64,000 nt of DNA from Polynucleobacter sp. MWH-Berg-3C6 (GCF_018881855.1 NZ_JACVPN010000002.1:186001-250000); one strand, 5' to 3'. Shown: positions 18,070 through 28,504, numbered from the stretch's first letter. Notes: generated from the sequence alone by a model not told the origin. Numbers and translations are program-made.

Positions 18070-20004
18070 TTACTTCTTGTCATCAACCTCTTTAAAATCA
18101 GCATCAACCACATCAGCATCTGGAGCAGCTTGTTGTGCGCCACCAGGGGCTGCGCCAGGAGCGGCACCGCCAGCTTTAGCTTGTTCTGCAGCCATCACTT
18201 TCTCACCTAGCTTCTGACTTGCTTTACCTAAAGCTTCGGTCTTCGCTTCAATCACAGTCTTGTCACTGCCTTTGATAGCCTCATCCAACTCTTTAAGGGC
18301 GGCTTCAATCGCTTCTTTTTCGGAAGCTTCTAAGCTAGTACCATGCTCTTCCAAAGCCTTCTTAGTAGAGTGAGCCAAAGCATCAGCAGTATTACGCGCT
18401 GTTACCAGCTCTAATGCCTTCTTATCTTCAGCAGCATTGGCTTCAGCGTCCTTCACCATGCGCTGAATTTCTTCTTCAGTTAAACCAGAGTTTGCCTTGA
18501 TGGTGATCTTGTTCTCTTTACCAGTAGTTTTATCTTTTGCCGTTACATGCAAAATACCATTGGCATCAATATCAAAAGTCACTTCAATTTGCGGCATACC
18601 ACGCTGAGCTGGAGCAATACCTTCGAGATTAAATTCACCAAGTAATTTGTTTGCAGCAGCCATCTCGCGCTCACCCTGGAAGCACTTAATAGTTACCGCA
18701 GGCTGGTTGTCTTCCGCAGTGGAATAAACCTGTGAATGCTTAGTAGGAATCGTGGTGTTCTTTGGAATCATCTTGGTCATGACGCCACCAAGAGTTTCGA
18801 TACCCAATGACAACGGGGTAACGTCCAAGAGCAATACGTCCTTACGATCACCAGACAATACAGAACCCTGAATTGCAGCACCGACAGCTACCGCCTCATC
18901 TGGGTTGACGTCTTTACGTGGCTCTTTTCCAAAGATTTCTTTTACTTTGTCTTGAACCGCAGGCATACGAGTTTGACCGCCGACCAAAATCACGTCGTCG
19001 ATATCCGCTACGTTTACGCCAGCATCTTTGATTGCAGTTAAGCAAGGACCAGCTGTACGCTTAATCAACTCTTCAACCAAAGACTCTAACTTGGCGCGGG
19101 TCAACTTCAAGTTCAAATGCTTTGGACCGCTAGCATCAGCCGTCACGTAAGGCAGATTGATTTCAGTTTGTTGTGCAGATGACAACTCGATCTTAGCTTT
19201 TTCAGCAGCATCTTTCAAACGCTGCAATGCCAAAACATCTTTACTTAAATCAACGCCTTGTTCTTTCTTGAACTCAGCAATGATCCAATCAATAATGCGT
19301 TGGTCGAAGTCCTCACCACCCAAGAAGGTATCGCCGTTGGTAGAGAGCACTTCAAATTGCTTTTCGCCATCCACGTTAGCAATCTCAATGATGGATACGT
19401 CAAATGTACCGCCACCCAAGTCATATACAGCGATCTTACGATCTACTTTGTCTTGCTTGTCTAGGCCGAAAGCCAATGCAGCTGCTGTTGGCTCGTTAAT
19501 GATGCGCTTCACATCTAAGCCAGCAATACGACCAGCGTCTTTAGTGGCTTGACGTTGACTGTCATTAAAGTAAGCAGGGACAGTAATCACCGCCTCCGTT
19601 ACTTCTTCGCCGAGATAGTCTTCAGCAGTCTTTTTCATCTTGCGCAAGATTTCAGCAGAAACTTGCTGTGGCGCCATTTTCTTATCACGCGCTTCAACCC
19701 ATGCATCACCGTTATCAGCGGCAATAATTGAATACGGCATGAGGCCAATATCTTTTTGCACTTCAGGATCAGTAAATTTACGACCCATCAAGCGCTTGAC
19801 TGCGTAGATTGTATTTTTAGGGTTTGTTACTGACTGACGCTTCGCTGGCGCGCCAACCAATACTTCGCCATCCTCAACGTAAGCGATGATGGATGGAGTT
19901 GTGCGAGCGCCTTCTGCGTTCTCGACAACCTTAGGTGCATTGTTTTCAACAACAGAAACGCATGAGTTAGTCGTTCCTAAGTCGATTCCGATAATCTTTC
20001 CCAT
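18070..20004 (-). CDS. dnaK: Chaperone protein DnaK (Hsp70)
   Basis: Central ATP-dependent Hsp70 chaperone. The N-terminal phosphate loop [12 protein letters not shown], the second phosphate motif [12 protein letters not shown], the linker region [19 protein letters not shown] and a C-terminal lid ending in an EVDDKK-type acidic tail are present. A Gly/Ala/Pro-rich stretch (about residues 612-630) precedes the tail, as usual. 644 residues, full length. GGAG precedes the ATG at good spacing. It has its own RpoH-type promoter about 90 bases upstream, separated from grpE by a terminator. Confidence 0.99.
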   Translation of the reverse strand: MGKIIGIDLGTTNSCVSVVENNAPKVVENAEGARTTPSIIAYVEDGEVLVGAPAKRQSVTNPKNTIYAVKRLMGRKFTDPEVQKDIGLMPYSIIAADNGDAWVEARDKKMAPQQVSAEILRKMKKTAEDYLGEEVTEAVITVPAYFNDSQRQATKDAGRIAGLDVKRIINEPTAAALAFGLDKQDKVDRKIAVYDLGGGTFDVSIIEIANVDGEKQFEVLSTNGDTFLGGEDFDQRIIDWIIAEFKKEQGVDLSKDVLALQRLKDAAEKAKIELSSAQQTEINLPYVTADASGPKHLNLKLTRAKLESLVEELIKRTAGPCLTAIKDAGVNVADIDDVILVGGQTRMPAVQDKVKEIFGKEPRKDVNPDEAVAVGAAIQGSVLSGDRKDVLLLDVTPLSLGIETLGGVMTKMIPKNTTIPTKHSQVYSTAEDNQPAVTIKCFQGEREMAAANKLLGEFNLEGIAPAQRGMPQIEVTFDIDANGILHVTAKDKTTGKENKITIKANSGLTEEEIQRMVKDAEANAAEDKKALELVTARNTADALAHSTKKALEEHGTSLEASEKEAIEAALKELDEAIKGSDKTVIEAKTEALGKASQKLGEKVMAAEQAKAGGAAPGAAPGGAQQAAPDADVVDADFKEVDDKK

Positions 20005-20092
20005 AATTACTCCAAAAAATGAAATTACTGTGTTGTGCTTCTAATGTGTTTTTGGCAACCCCAAGGACTGCCGCAAATATTCCAATACTCAA

Positions 20093-20123
20093 TAAGTGGG
20101 GTCTAAAAAGGGGAATTCAAGGG
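20093..20123 (-). promoter_or_regulatory. RpoH (sigma-32) type promoter of dnaK
   Basis: On the minus strand CCCTTGAA (20116-20123), 14 bases, then CCCCACTTA (20093-20101). This closely matches the E. coli sigma-32 consensus CCCTTGAA-N13/14-CCCCATTTA. It lies downstream of the grpE terminator and about 90 bases before dnaK, so dnaK can be heat-induced independently of grpE. Confidence 0.8.
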
Positions 20124-20133
20124 CTGAAAGAGC

Positions 20134-20159
20134 AAAAAAGGCAGAAATCTGCCTTTTTT
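20134..20159 (-). terminator. Intrinsic terminator of grpE
   Basis: Eleven-base-pair A/T-flanked stem with GGCAG / CTGCC core, four-base loop, and six Ts in the minus-strand transcript. It sits 35 bases after grpE and just upstream of the dnaK promoter. Confidence 0.9.
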
Positions 20160-20193
20160 ATGCTTTTTTAGGGTTTTGCCCCTTATTTTTAGC

Positions 20194-20736
20194 TTATTTC
20201 GGGGCGCTGACTGTCACCAAAGCCGGTCTGAGTACCCGATCTGCCACGGTATAGCCCCGCTGGAGCACTGAAACCACGGTATTGGCCTCCTGCCCGGATG
20301 GGACTGGAGCAATTGCCTGATGATGGTGCGGATCAAACTTATCGCCAACCGCAGGATTAATTTCGGTCATGCGACCTTTTTCAAAGGCAGCCAAAAGCTG
20401 CTTGAGTGTAATTTCTAGACCCTCTTTAAAAGCCTTTGCATCACCAGCATCCGTACTTAAGGCCGCATACAAACTATCGGTAACTGGCACTAAATGTTCC
20501 GCAAAACTTTCAATCGCAAACTTATGCGCCTTAGCAATATCTTCAACGGCGCGACGGCGAATATTTTCACCTTCTGCTTTAGCACGCAAAAAATGATCTT
20601 GTAATTCACCAAGCTTTTGATTGAGTTCCGCAATTTCCTCTTCAGGAGTTTTAACGGCAGCAACTTCCGGGGTTGCTTCAGCCGAACCCTCTGCTGCTGG
20701 ATTTTCGTGTTCTGGATTTTGATTTTCTTGTGTCAT
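20194..20736 (-). CDS. grpE: Nucleotide exchange factor GrpE
   Basis: Dimeric exchange factor that releases ADP from DnaK. Residues 1-40 are acidic and low complexity, followed by a long coiled coil ([20 protein letters not shown]) containing the NIRRR-type element ([14 protein letters not shown]), then the C-terminal beta domain with the motif DPHHHQAI and [20 protein letters not shown]. 180 residues, normal. It has its own RpoH-like promoter and its own terminator, so it is a separate transcription unit from dnaK. Confidence 0.97.
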   Translation of the reverse strand: MTQENQNPEHENPAAEGSAEATPEVAAVKTPEEEIAELNQKLGELQDHFLRAKAEGENIRRRAVEDIAKAHKFAIESFAEHLVPVTDSLYAALSTDAGDAKAFKEGLEITLKQLLAAFEKGRMTEINPAVGDKFDPHHHQAIAPVPSGQEANTVVSVLQRGYTVADRVLRPALVTVSAPK

Positions 20737-20789
20737 GGATGCTCATTCGCTTTTCTGTATTTTGCCCTACGTAAAGCTGGTACTTTTCA

Positions 20790-20817
20790 ATATTGGGGCA
20801 ATCGATTCAATTTCAAG
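20790..20817 (-). promoter_or_regulatory. RpoH (sigma-32) type promoter of grpE
   Basis: On the minus strand CTTGAA (20812-20817), 13 bases, then CCCCAATAT (20790-20798), a good match to the sigma-32 consensus. The -35 element overlaps the last codon and TGA stop of hemH (20813-20815). The grpE ATG is about 54 bases beyond the -10. Confidence 0.72.
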
Positions 20818-21907
20818 TGATGGATTTTTCAGCTAAATCAGCTCTCGTAGCACGCTGAGTCAACTCCTCTTTGGATTCAGTACCTAGATTCCACCCCAAC
20901 ATGTGCTGATAGGCTATATCACTTAAGGCTTCAATCCATTTAGGGTTACTGTTTAAGCAGGGAATATAGCGATAGTCATTGCCGCCATGGTCTAAAAAGA
21001 TTTCCTTGGCTTCCATAGCAATCTCTTCGAGCGTCTCTAAACAATCCGCCGGAAATCCTGGGCAAAAAATATCAATGCGCTGGCAACCTTCTTTTGCTAA
21101 CTTCTCAATGGTTGGTGCGGTATACGGCTTTAACCATTCTGCTTTACCGAAACGTGATTGAAAGGTAACGATGTATTGACCTGGCTCTAAACCTAAAGAC
21201 TCGCCAAGCAGACGACCGGTTTTCAAGCACTCACAATGATAGGGATCACCCTTCATCAAGTTACGCTTAGGTAATCCGTGGAAGGACATTACAAAGCGAT
21301 CGCCTCGTTCGAAATCCGGATGACCGTCTTTATCCCAGGCGCTGAGAACCTGATCGCGAAGTGCGGAGATATAAGCTGAGTTGTCATGGTAATACTTCAC
21401 TGAACGCAGCTCTGGCTGACTTCTCCAGGTGCTCAGAACCCGAAAGACTTCATCAAAACTGGAGGCGGTGGTAGTAGCTGAATATTGCGGATACAAAGGA
21501 AGTAACAGCAAACGCTCCATACCCTGCTCCCTCAGGCTCTCCAGGGCCTCTTGGGTAGATGGCTTGCCATAGCGCATCGCTAAATCAACCAAAACAGTAT
21601 GGCCTTCACTAGCAAACTTCTCGCCCAACTCTTTCGCCTGTAGGCGCGAATAGTGCATCAACGGTGATCCGAGTTGTGGCAACCAAATCGATGCATATTT
21701 TTTTGCTGACTGACTACTACGAATCGGCAAAATAATGCCATTCAATATGAACCACCAAATAATGCGTGGAATTTCTACGACGCGCGGATCAGAGAGAAAC
21801 TCTTTTAAATACGCTCTCACAGCTTTTGGCGTTGGTGCAGATGGCGTACCTAAGTTCAGCAGAAGGACTGCTGTCTTAGTGGGTCGTAGATGAGGATTCT
21901 GATTCAA
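20813..21907 (-). CDS. hemH: Ferrochelatase
   Basis: Inserts ferrous iron into protoporphyrin IX, the last step of haem synthesis. The 364-residue protein has VLLLNLGTPSAPTP at the N-terminus, the active-site segment VMSFHGLPKRNL (catalytic His) and YHCECLKT, then YIVTFQSRFG and WLKPYT in the C-terminal half. It lies between hrcA and grpE inside the chaperone locus, 43 bases after hrcA. Its 3' end overlaps the grpE heat-shock promoter, so read-through from hemH could also feed grpE. Confidence 0.97.
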   Translation of the reverse strand: MNQNPHLRPTKTAVLLLNLGTPSAPTPKAVRAYLKEFLSDPRVVEIPRIIWWFILNGIILPIRSSQSAKKYASIWLPQLGSPLMHYSRLQAKELGEKFASEGHTVLVDLAMRYGKPSTQEALESLREQGMERLLLLPLYPQYSATTTASSFDEVFRVLSTWRSQPELRSVKYYHDNSAYISALRDQVLSAWDKDGHPDFERGDRFVMSFHGLPKRNLMKGDPYHCECLKTGRLLGESLGLEPGQYIVTFQSRFGKAEWLKPYTAPTIEKLAKEGCQRIDIFCPGFPADCLETLEEIAMEAKEIFLDHGGNDYRYIPCLNSNPKWIEALSDIAYQHMLGWNLGTESKEELTQRATRADLAEKSIT

Positions 21908-21950
21908 AATAATTTGTCTTTAATAAATGTTAAATGCTTGCAATCAATTT

Positions 21951-22961
21951 TTAGGAGCTCAGGGCGCCTGACAATAACTTGGAAGTGATATCCACAATTG
22001 GAATCACTCTGTCATAAGCCATACGAGTTGGCCCAATGACTCCGAGAGTACCAACAATCTGACCATCTACGCTATAAGGCGCACTAATCACCGCCAAATC
22101 TTCATAGGGCAATAAATCACTCTCGCCACCAATAAAGATTTGAATACCATCGGCATGACTTGAGACATCGAGCAATTGCATCAGCACGGATTTTTGCTCC
22201 AACATATCAAACATCTTACGCAACTTATCCAGGTTGGAGCTTAAATCACCCACATTTAATAAGCGACGCTCCCCTGAGAGCACCATATCGCCTCGGCTCA
22301 TATCGTAATCAGCAACACCACTTTGAAGCGCCAAAGCCATCAAACCAGATATATCTGCCCTTAAGTTATCCAGATCGGATTTGAGATGCAAGCGTACTTG
22401 ATCAAAACTTTTTCCAGCAAATTGGGTGTTGATGTAATTACCAGCTTCAATTAATTGGCTTGGCGTGTAATCCTGACTAGTTGGCAAAATCCGGTTTTGT
22501 ACATCGCCCTCTGGCGTAACCATGATTAATAAGATCTTGCCTTCACCCAAACGCAAAAACTCAATATGTTTAAAAACTTGGGCCCGCTTGGGAGTCATGA
22601 CAACTCCAGCAAAATGACTTAAGTTAGACAAAATTTGTGCGGCAGAATTTAAAACCCGCTGAGGGGAGTCTGGCAAAAGTCCTTTTTCAAGCTCGCGGGT
22701 AGCGATTTCTTCTAAGGGGCGAACCGTCACCATTGTGTCCACAAATAAGCGATAGCCTCTTGGCGTCGGAATTCGGCCTGCCGAGGTATGGGGGCTGGTA
22801 ACTAGGCCCATATCCTCCAAATCCGCCATTACATTACGAATGGTGGCCGCAGAGAGGTCTAAACCCGAGAATCTGGATAGGGTGCGCGAGCCGATAGGCT
22901 GGCCCTCCTCGATATAACGCTCGATGAGGGTTTTGAGTAAAGCGCGGGAACGTTCATCCAT
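21951..22961 (-). CDS. hrcA: Heat-inducible transcription repressor HrcA
   Basis: Winged-helix repressor that binds CIRCE operators and is kept active by GroEL. 336 residues. The DNA-binding N-terminus has [21 protein letters not shown] and [19 protein letters not shown] with [15 protein letters not shown]; the C-terminal GAF-like part ends [23 protein letters not shown]. Its likely target in this window is the CIRCE upstream of groES. A TAAAAT hexamer ends ten bases before its ATG. Divergent from nadK with 37 bases between the starts. Confidence 0.97.
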   Translation of the reverse strand: MDERSRALLKTLIERYIEEGQPIGSRTLSRFSGLDLSAATIRNVMADLEDMGLVTSPHTSAGRIPTPRGYRLFVDTMVTVRPLEEIATRELEKGLLPDSPQRVLNSAAQILSNLSHFAGVVMTPKRAQVFKHIEFLRLGEGKILLIMVTPEGDVQNRILPTSQDYTPSQLIEAGNYINTQFAGKSFDQVRLHLKSDLDNLRADISGLMALALQSGVADYDMSRGDMVLSGERRLLNVGDLSSNLDKLRKMFDMLEQKSVLMQLLDVSSHADGIQIFIGGESDLLPYEDLAVISAPYSVDGQIVGTLGVIGPTRMAYDRVIPIVDITSKLLSGALSS

Positions 22962-22998
22962 GGTGGAAGGGATTTTATGCCTATGGTTTAATCGTTAT

Positions 22999-23904
22999 AT
23001 GTTAAGCCCATCCCCAAATTCTTCCAAGAAGGCCTTTAGCCGGGTGGCCCTCGTCGGCAAATTGCAGGCAGATGGCATCGAAGAACGCTTAAATGACCTA
23101 GCCAAACTGGTTTCGGGCCTAGGTTGTGAGGTTTTTATTGAGGCCGACACTGCCGCCCATCTTGGCTTAAATAGCCACCCCATCAAAACAGCCCAAGACT
23201 TTGCAGGGGCAATTGACCTAGTAGTGGTTTTGGGCGGGGACGGAACTATGCTGGGCATTGCCCGTCAATTAGCGGGTAGCAATGTGCCGCTCGTTGGAAT
23301 CAATATGGGTCGTCTTGGCTACATGACAGATATTCCCATTCAGTCTGTAAAAGATACTCTCCCAAAAATCATTGCTGGTGAATATGAAGCCGACACCAGG
23401 ACATTGTTAGATGCCGTTGTTCTTCGTGACGGTAAAGTCATTAATCGCGCCTTGGCACTTAATGATGTTGTTGTAAACCGCTCTGGTATTTCTGGGATGG
23501 TGGAGTTAGCAGTGCGCGTCAATGGATCTTTTATGTATAACCAACGATCCGATGGTTTGATTGTTTCAACTCCAACCGGCTCAACTGCATATGCCCTCTC
23601 TGCTGGCGGACCTATTTTGCATCCGCATGTTGCTGGTATTTTGCTAGTACCAATTGCACCTCACTCACTTTCCAATCGTCCGATTGTCTTGCCACAAGAT
23701 AGCGTTACAGTGATTGAAGTCATTAATGGACTTGAAGTGATTGTCAATTTTGATATGCAATCACAAACCAATTTACAAAGTGGTGACACCATTGAAGTGC
23801 GCCAATCTGATAAAACCATTGACCTTTTACACCCCAGCAATCACAGCGATTACAAAACTTTGCGTGAAAAATTGCATTGGAATGAATACCCATCGACTTT
23901 CTGA
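22999..23904 (+). CDS. nadK: NAD kinase
   Basis: Phosphorylates NAD to NADP using ATP or polyphosphate. The GGDGT motif (79-83 from the chosen start) is the catalytic and nucleotide-binding site; NDVVVNRSG and STPTGSTAYALSAGGPI complete the family signature. The ATG at 22999 gives 301 residues, the normal size. The reading frame stays open upstream into hrcA antisense sequence, but those residues do not look like NadK. It is divergent from hrcA and followed by recN after 26 bases, probably as an operon. Confidence 0.96.
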   Translation: MLSPSPNSSKKAFSRVALVGKLQADGIEERLNDLAKLVSGLGCEVFIEADTAAHLGLNSHPIKTAQDFAGAIDLVVVLGGDGTMLGIARQLAGSNVPLVGINMGRLGYMTDIPIQSVKDTLPKIIAGEYEADTRTLLDAVVLRDGKVINRALALNDVVVNRSGISGMVELAVRVNGSFMYNQRSDGLIVSTPTGSTAYALSAGGPILHPHVAGILLVPIAPHSLSNRPIVLPQDSVTVIEVINGLEVIVNFDMQSQTNLQSGDTIEVRQSDKTIDLLHPSNHSDYKTLREKLHWNEYPSTF

Positions 23905-23930
23905 TGTCGAGTTCTTTGCTACGCTAATAC

Positions 23931-25601
23931 ATGCTTCAAACTATCTCACTTCGTGACTTCGTCATTGTTGATCAGCTTGAGCTGGACTTTTCGGCTGGGT
24001 TCACTGTTCTCACGGGTGAAACCGGCGCTGGTAAATCGATCCTATTGGATGCGCTTAGCCTAGTTCTGGGTGAGCGCGCTGACAGCAGTCAAATACGGGA
24101 AGGCAGTAATCGAGCAGAAATCTCCGCCCTCTTTCGAATTGATCCAGAACTGCTTCAATCATTTGGTCAATGGCTAGATGAGCAAGGCTTCCCTATTGAA
24201 GATGACGGTCAAAGCCTCTTACTTAAAAGAACTGTAGAGAGCAACGGCAGAAGTCGTGCTTTTATCAATGGCAGCGTTGCTACCTTGGCACAACTGCGTG
24301 AAGCTGGCGATCAACTCGTAGACATTCATGGGCAACATGCGCACCAACTATTGCTAAAGGGCGGCGCCCAACGCGAACTGCTTGATCGCCATGCTGGCTT
24401 ATTACCGCTCGCCACTGAAGTAGCGCAATCCTTTAAAACACTCAATGAGTCTCGTCGTCGCCTTGAACAGGCAGAAAATGCAGGGCAAGATATTGAGCGC
24501 GAACGTGAACGCTTAGAGTGGCAACTGGAAGAGCTCACTGAGCTATCACCCCAAGAGGGAGAGTGGCTAAGCATTCAAGGTGAGCACGCACGACTTGCCA
24601 ATGGGGCGAAAATTATTGGTGGCTGCCAAGAAGCGATTGAAATGTTAAGTGACGCTGATAACTCGATTGAATCCAGCCTCTCTAAGGTATGCGGCACTAT
24701 TGGTGCATTGGCAGAACATGATCCGGCCCTCAGTAATATTAGCGAAGCTCTTGAGTCCGCCCAAATTCAATTAGACGAAGCTATTCATAGCCTGAATCGA
24801 TACTTACAAAAAGTAGATCTTGATCCCGCACGACTTGCTCAAGTGGAAGAGCGCATGCAAGCTCTTCATAGTGCCGCCAGAAAATACCGTACTGAGGCAG
24901 ATGGATTACCAGCGTTGCTTCAAGAGACTGCTGAACGATTAGATGCCCTAACTGCGTCTCAGAATATTGAAGCCTTACGTGAAAAAGTACAGCAGGAAGA
25001 GCTTGCTTATCTCAAACTTGCAAAACAACTCTCTCAAAAACGTGCGGGTGCCGCTGCCGAACTAGGAAAATTGGTTACAGATGCAATGCAGAATTTATCA
25101 ATGGCAGGTGGACGCCTAGAAATTGCCTTAAGCCCACTAAGTGAAGGTGGCTCACACGGCTTAGAGCAAATCGAATTCTTGGTTGCGGGGCACGCTGGCA
25201 GTACACCACGCTCTTTGGCTAAAGTTGCTTCCGGTGGTGAGCTCGCCCGTATCAGCCTGGCAATTAGCGTAATCACCAGCAAAGCATCATTTACGCCCAC
25301 CCTCATATTTGATGAGGTCGATGCAGGTATTGGTGGCGCAGTTGCAGAAACGGTTGGTAAGCTGTTGCACCAATTAGGGCAATCTCATCAAATCTTGTGC
25401 GTCACCCATCTGCCTCAAGTTGCAGCACAAGGTAATCACCATCTGAAAGTTAGCAAGTCACAATCTGGTGATAAAACAATCTCACAAGTACAGCCTTTAG
25501 GTAGAGTGGAACGTGTCGAAGAAATTGCGCGCATGTTAGGTGGCGCAACCATTACTGACACTACTCGTCGTCATGCTCGCGAGTTACTAGAGCAAAACTA
25601 A
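23931..25601 (+). CDS. recN: DNA repair protein RecN
   Basis: SMC-like ATPase acting in double-strand-break repair. Walker A GETGAGKS at residues 29-36; long heptad-rich arms in the middle; ABC signature ASGGELARISLAI and Walker B TLIFDEVDAGIGG in the C-terminal third; then CVTHLPQVAAQGNHH. 556 residues, full length. It is separated from the convergent glnE by only three bases. I did not find a LexA box in the short gap after nadK. Confidence 0.97.
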   Translation: MLQTISLRDFVIVDQLELDFSAGFTVLTGETGAGKSILLDALSLVLGERADSSQIREGSNRAEISALFRIDPELLQSFGQWLDEQGFPIEDDGQSLLLKRTVESNGRSRAFINGSVATLAQLREAGDQLVDIHGQHAHQLLLKGGAQRELLDRHAGLLPLATEVAQSFKTLNESRRRLEQAENAGQDIERERERLEWQLEELTELSPQEGEWLSIQGEHARLANGAKIIGGCQEAIEMLSDADNSIESSLSKVCGTIGALAEHDPALSNISEALESAQIQLDEAIHSLNRYLQKVDLDPARLAQVEERMQALHSAARKYRTEADGLPALLQETAERLDALTASQNIEALREKVQQEELAYLKLAKQLSQKRAGAAAELGKLVTDAMQNLSMAGGRLEIALSPLSEGGSHGLEQIEFLVAGHAGSTPRSLAKVASGGELARISLAISVITSKASFTPTLIFDEVDAGIGGAVAETVGKLLHQLGQSHQILCVTHLPQVAAQGNHHLKVSKSQSGDKTISQVQPLGRVERVEEIARMLGGATITDTTRRHARELLEQN

Positions 25602-25604
25602 ATC

Positions 25605-28433
25605 TTAAGAATCTCTCTGGGCATCAGAAGGCGCCTGGAAGATTGCTAGCCAAAGTGATGTCACAGCAGATCTAGCAGCACTTAAGTCAGACTCACTATC
25701 AAGCTTGATACGGGTTTTTTCTGCTCCATCTAGGCGCAGACGATGCTGGCGTGCCCTCAAGAGACGATAAGCATTAGCCACTGAGTCAGCAATTTTTTCC
25801 TTAATCAAGCCTGCCTCTCCTGCAATGCGAAGCAAAGCAATATTGCCAAGATTACCAATCAGCTGGGGGTGTTGATGTGAGTACGCCAGAACTAAGAACT
25901 GCACAATAAATTCGATATCTACCATGCCGCCAGAGTCATGCTTGAGGTCAAACTCACCACTTGCATTAGGATGTCCTGCATGAACCTTACGGCGCATCTC
26001 TAGAATTTCAATACGAAGCTGATCAATATTGCGTTGCTGACTCAACACCTCGGAGCGCACAAGATCAAAGTCGAAACCTACGGCTAAATTACCAGCGGAG
26101 AAGCGTGCCCTGGTTAAGGCTTGGTGCTCCCAAACCCAAGCAGCGTTATCACCTTCACGCATTTGATACTTCTTAAAAGCCTCAGCATTGGTTACCAGGA
26201 ATCCAGCCGAGCCATTCGGGCGAAGCCGAGTATCGATTTCAAATAAACTGCCAGTGGATGTAAATGCAGTCAACCAATTAATCATACGTTTCGCTAAAAG
26301 TGCATAGATTTCTTGCGCAGCATAATCAGCCTCATCCGATTGGTACAAAAATACCAAATCGAGATCAGAAGCATAGCCAAGCTCCTTGCCTCCCAACTTG
26401 CCGTAAGAAATAACTGCAAATGGTGCAAGGAAATCTTGAGATAAGCCAAACTTCTGGGCAACACCGGGCCAGACGCGTTCAAAAGTAGTCTGCAATATTA
26501 GATCCGCTAGGGCTGACAAATGATCACTCACCTTTTCAACTGACAGGGGCTCATCAACACCAATACCAAGGTCAGCTAAGAGCGTGATAAATGTCTCGGT
26601 ATGGTGAGTCACGCGCAAAATATCCATTGCCTGCTCCGAACCATCGCCATCAGCCATCACATCATCAAGGCGCATATTTAGATTGGCCTTTACTTCTCGC
26701 CAATACTCTTCAGGCTCCTCAATCAAAGCCTTCTCCGTTCTTGAATTGAGTAAGTGATCTAATAAATGTGGGTGCCGCGTGAGGTACTGAGCACCCCATT
26801 GAGATGCCTTGAGTAAATCAAGTACATTAAACAGCGCCCTGGGATATTCAGCCAAGATCGACAGGTAGGCACTACGTCTTGCAATAGCCTCAAGCAAATC
26901 AAAAAATCGCAATAAGGTTTGATCGGCATGAGCCTGATTACCGCCAGGATGCTGCAAGTTGTCTGCAGCCTTACGCATTAAATTATCAAAGATGAGTCGA
27001 CTTTTCTCGGGGATCTGTCTTTGCTTTGGGCCATCACGCCAGCTACTCCAGCGCACAAGCGTTTGTGGAAAATACTCCTCATCTGGCTCCCAGCTGGAAT
27101 CTAAGGGGGCAAGCTCTAACCGAGCACTGTCATCCAATAAGAATGCTTTTTCAAAGAGGCGAGCAACATTGTTTTGATGACGATCCAACTCAGCCATGAA
27201 AGCCTTACTCTCGCCTTCTAGATCCCCATTTGCCATTGAGCTTGCCAAGCGCGAGCGAGCCAACTCATCATCTGGTAGGTAATGGGTTTGTTGATCATCC
27301 CAAACTTGAATACGATGCTCCAGACGCCTTAAGAAAACATAGGCCGTTTGCAAGGCCTCAATTTCCTCTGAGGGCAAAATTCCTCTTCGCCCAATCAGAC
27401 TGAGAACTTCTAAAGTAGGGCGAACTCTAAAGCGAGGGTCAGTTCCCCCTCGCATCAACTGAAACATTTGCGCTAGAAACTCAATTTCTCGAATGCCGCC
27501 ACGGCCTAACTTAATATCGCGGGAGCGGCCTTGATGTCCAGATGATCGCTTGTCAGCTTCATGTTGAATTTGAGCATGCAGGTCTCGAATAGATGCGATT
27601 ACGCCGTAATCTAGATGGCGGCGATATACGAATGGACGAATTAGTTGATCCAATTCTTTTGCGCAGTAAATATGTTCTGGCGTTCCAGTCAAAGGTGCAA
27701 TCAACCGGCCCTTGATCCAGGCATAGCGCTCCCACTCCCTGCCTTGAACCAAAAGATATTCCTCAAGCATCTCTAGGCTGCACACCAATGGCCCAGAGTC
27801 CCCATTGGGACGCAAGCGCATATCCACTCGAAAGACAAAACCGTTTTCATCATGCTCAGATAAGAGTCGAATTAAATGCTTGCCCATGCGAGAGAACCAT
27901 TCATGGTTCGAAAGACTTTTGGGTCCGCCTTCAGTCTCACCCTCGTGCTCATACAAGAAAATCAGATCGATATCAGATGAGAGGTTCAGTTCAAAGCCGC
28001 CTAATTTACCCATACCAACGACCATCAGCGGCATCTCGGCATTATTGGGTTTACTCCATGGAAGCCCGAATCGATTTTTTAAATCTTCGCGAATATAGGC
28101 AATGGAGTCTGCAACAGCCAACTCAGCAAAATGGCTCAGACCATGGGTAACCTCATCTAAACTCGCCATCCCATTGAGATCCCGAAACGCAATCCAAATC
28201 ATTAGGCGCTGCCTAGCCAGTCGCAGATTAGCCATAAACTGCGCCTCATCTAGCCCGGCCCCTGGCTGAGAGATGCCAGAAGTTTTTAGCAAATCTTGGA
28301 TACCCTGCAAATCGACCTTTTTCTGCCCGCAAGACCTGAGCCAGTCAATCCATTCGGGGCGAGCATTCAGCCAGCGCCGCGCGTAGGTGGAATGCTGCTC
28401 TAGAAAAGCAATTTGCCGAGAAAATTCATCCAT
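25605..28433 (-). CDS. glnE: Bifunctional glutamine synthetase adenylyltransferase/adenylyl-removing enzyme
   Basis: Controls glutamine synthetase by adding or removing AMP in response to PII and glutamine. The 942-residue protein has two nucleotidyltransferase modules: the N-terminal adenylyl-removase with GMGKLGGFELNLSSDIDLIF and the C-terminal adenylyltransferase with SYGKLGGKELGYASDLDLVF, each with the paired Asp metal ligands. LGRGGIREIEFLAQ and HDSGGMVDIEFIVQFLVL follow the modules. Size matches E. coli GlnE. Monocistronic; divergent from the YhdP-type gene. Confidence 0.97.
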   Translation of the reverse strand: MDEFSRQIAFLEQHSTYARRWLNARPEWIDWLRSCGQKKVDLQGIQDLLKTSGISQPGAGLDEAQFMANLRLARQRLMIWIAFRDLNGMASLDEVTHGLSHFAELAVADSIAYIREDLKNRFGLPWSKPNNAEMPLMVVGMGKLGGFELNLSSDIDLIFLYEHEGETEGGPKSLSNHEWFSRMGKHLIRLLSEHDENGFVFRVDMRLRPNGDSGPLVCSLEMLEEYLLVQGREWERYAWIKGRLIAPLTGTPEHIYCAKELDQLIRPFVYRRHLDYGVIASIRDLHAQIQHEADKRSSGHQGRSRDIKLGRGGIREIEFLAQMFQLMRGGTDPRFRVRPTLEVLSLIGRRGILPSEEIEALQTAYVFLRRLEHRIQVWDDQQTHYLPDDELARSRLASSMANGDLEGESKAFMAELDRHQNNVARLFEKAFLLDDSARLELAPLDSSWEPDEEYFPQTLVRWSSWRDGPKQRQIPEKSRLIFDNLMRKAADNLQHPGGNQAHADQTLLRFFDLLEAIARRSAYLSILAEYPRALFNVLDLLKASQWGAQYLTRHPHLLDHLLNSRTEKALIEEPEEYWREVKANLNMRLDDVMADGDGSEQAMDILRVTHHTETFITLLADLGIGVDEPLSVEKVSDHLSALADLILQTTFERVWPGVAQKFGLSQDFLAPFAVISYGKLGGKELGYASDLDLVFLYQSDEADYAAQEIYALLAKRMINWLTAFTSTGSLFEIDTRLRPNGSAGFLVTNAEAFKKYQMREGDNAAWVWEHQALTRARFSAGNLAVGFDFDLVRSEVLSQQRNIDQLRIEILEMRRKVHAGHPNASGEFDLKHDSGGMVDIEFIVQFLVLAYSHQHPQLIGNLGNIALLRIAGEAGLIKEKIADSVANAYRLLRARQHRLRLDGAEKTRIKLDSESDLSAARSAVTSLWLAIFQAPSDAQRDS

Positions 28434-28474
28434 CCCCTCATCTTAATCCGTACCTCAAATCTCATGCCAGAAGC

Positions 28475-28504
28475 TTGGCGACCGACTCAAGGCTGACGGA
28501 TAAT
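28475..28504 (+). promoter_or_regulatory. Candidate promoter of the YhdP-type gene
   Basis: TTGGCG (28475-28480), 18 bases, GATAAT (28499-28504). The -10 ends seven bases before the ATG at 28512, so the predicted transcript starts at the start codon. Confidence 0.45.

Noticed and set aside
20005..20193. CIRCE element upstream of dnaK
   Set aside because: Searched for TTAGCACTC-N9-GAGTGCTAA and found none; only the RpoH-like promoter and the grpE terminator.
22924..22998. 25-codon extension of nadK over hrcA
   Set aside because: Antisense to the conserved N-terminus of HrcA and not NadK-like.
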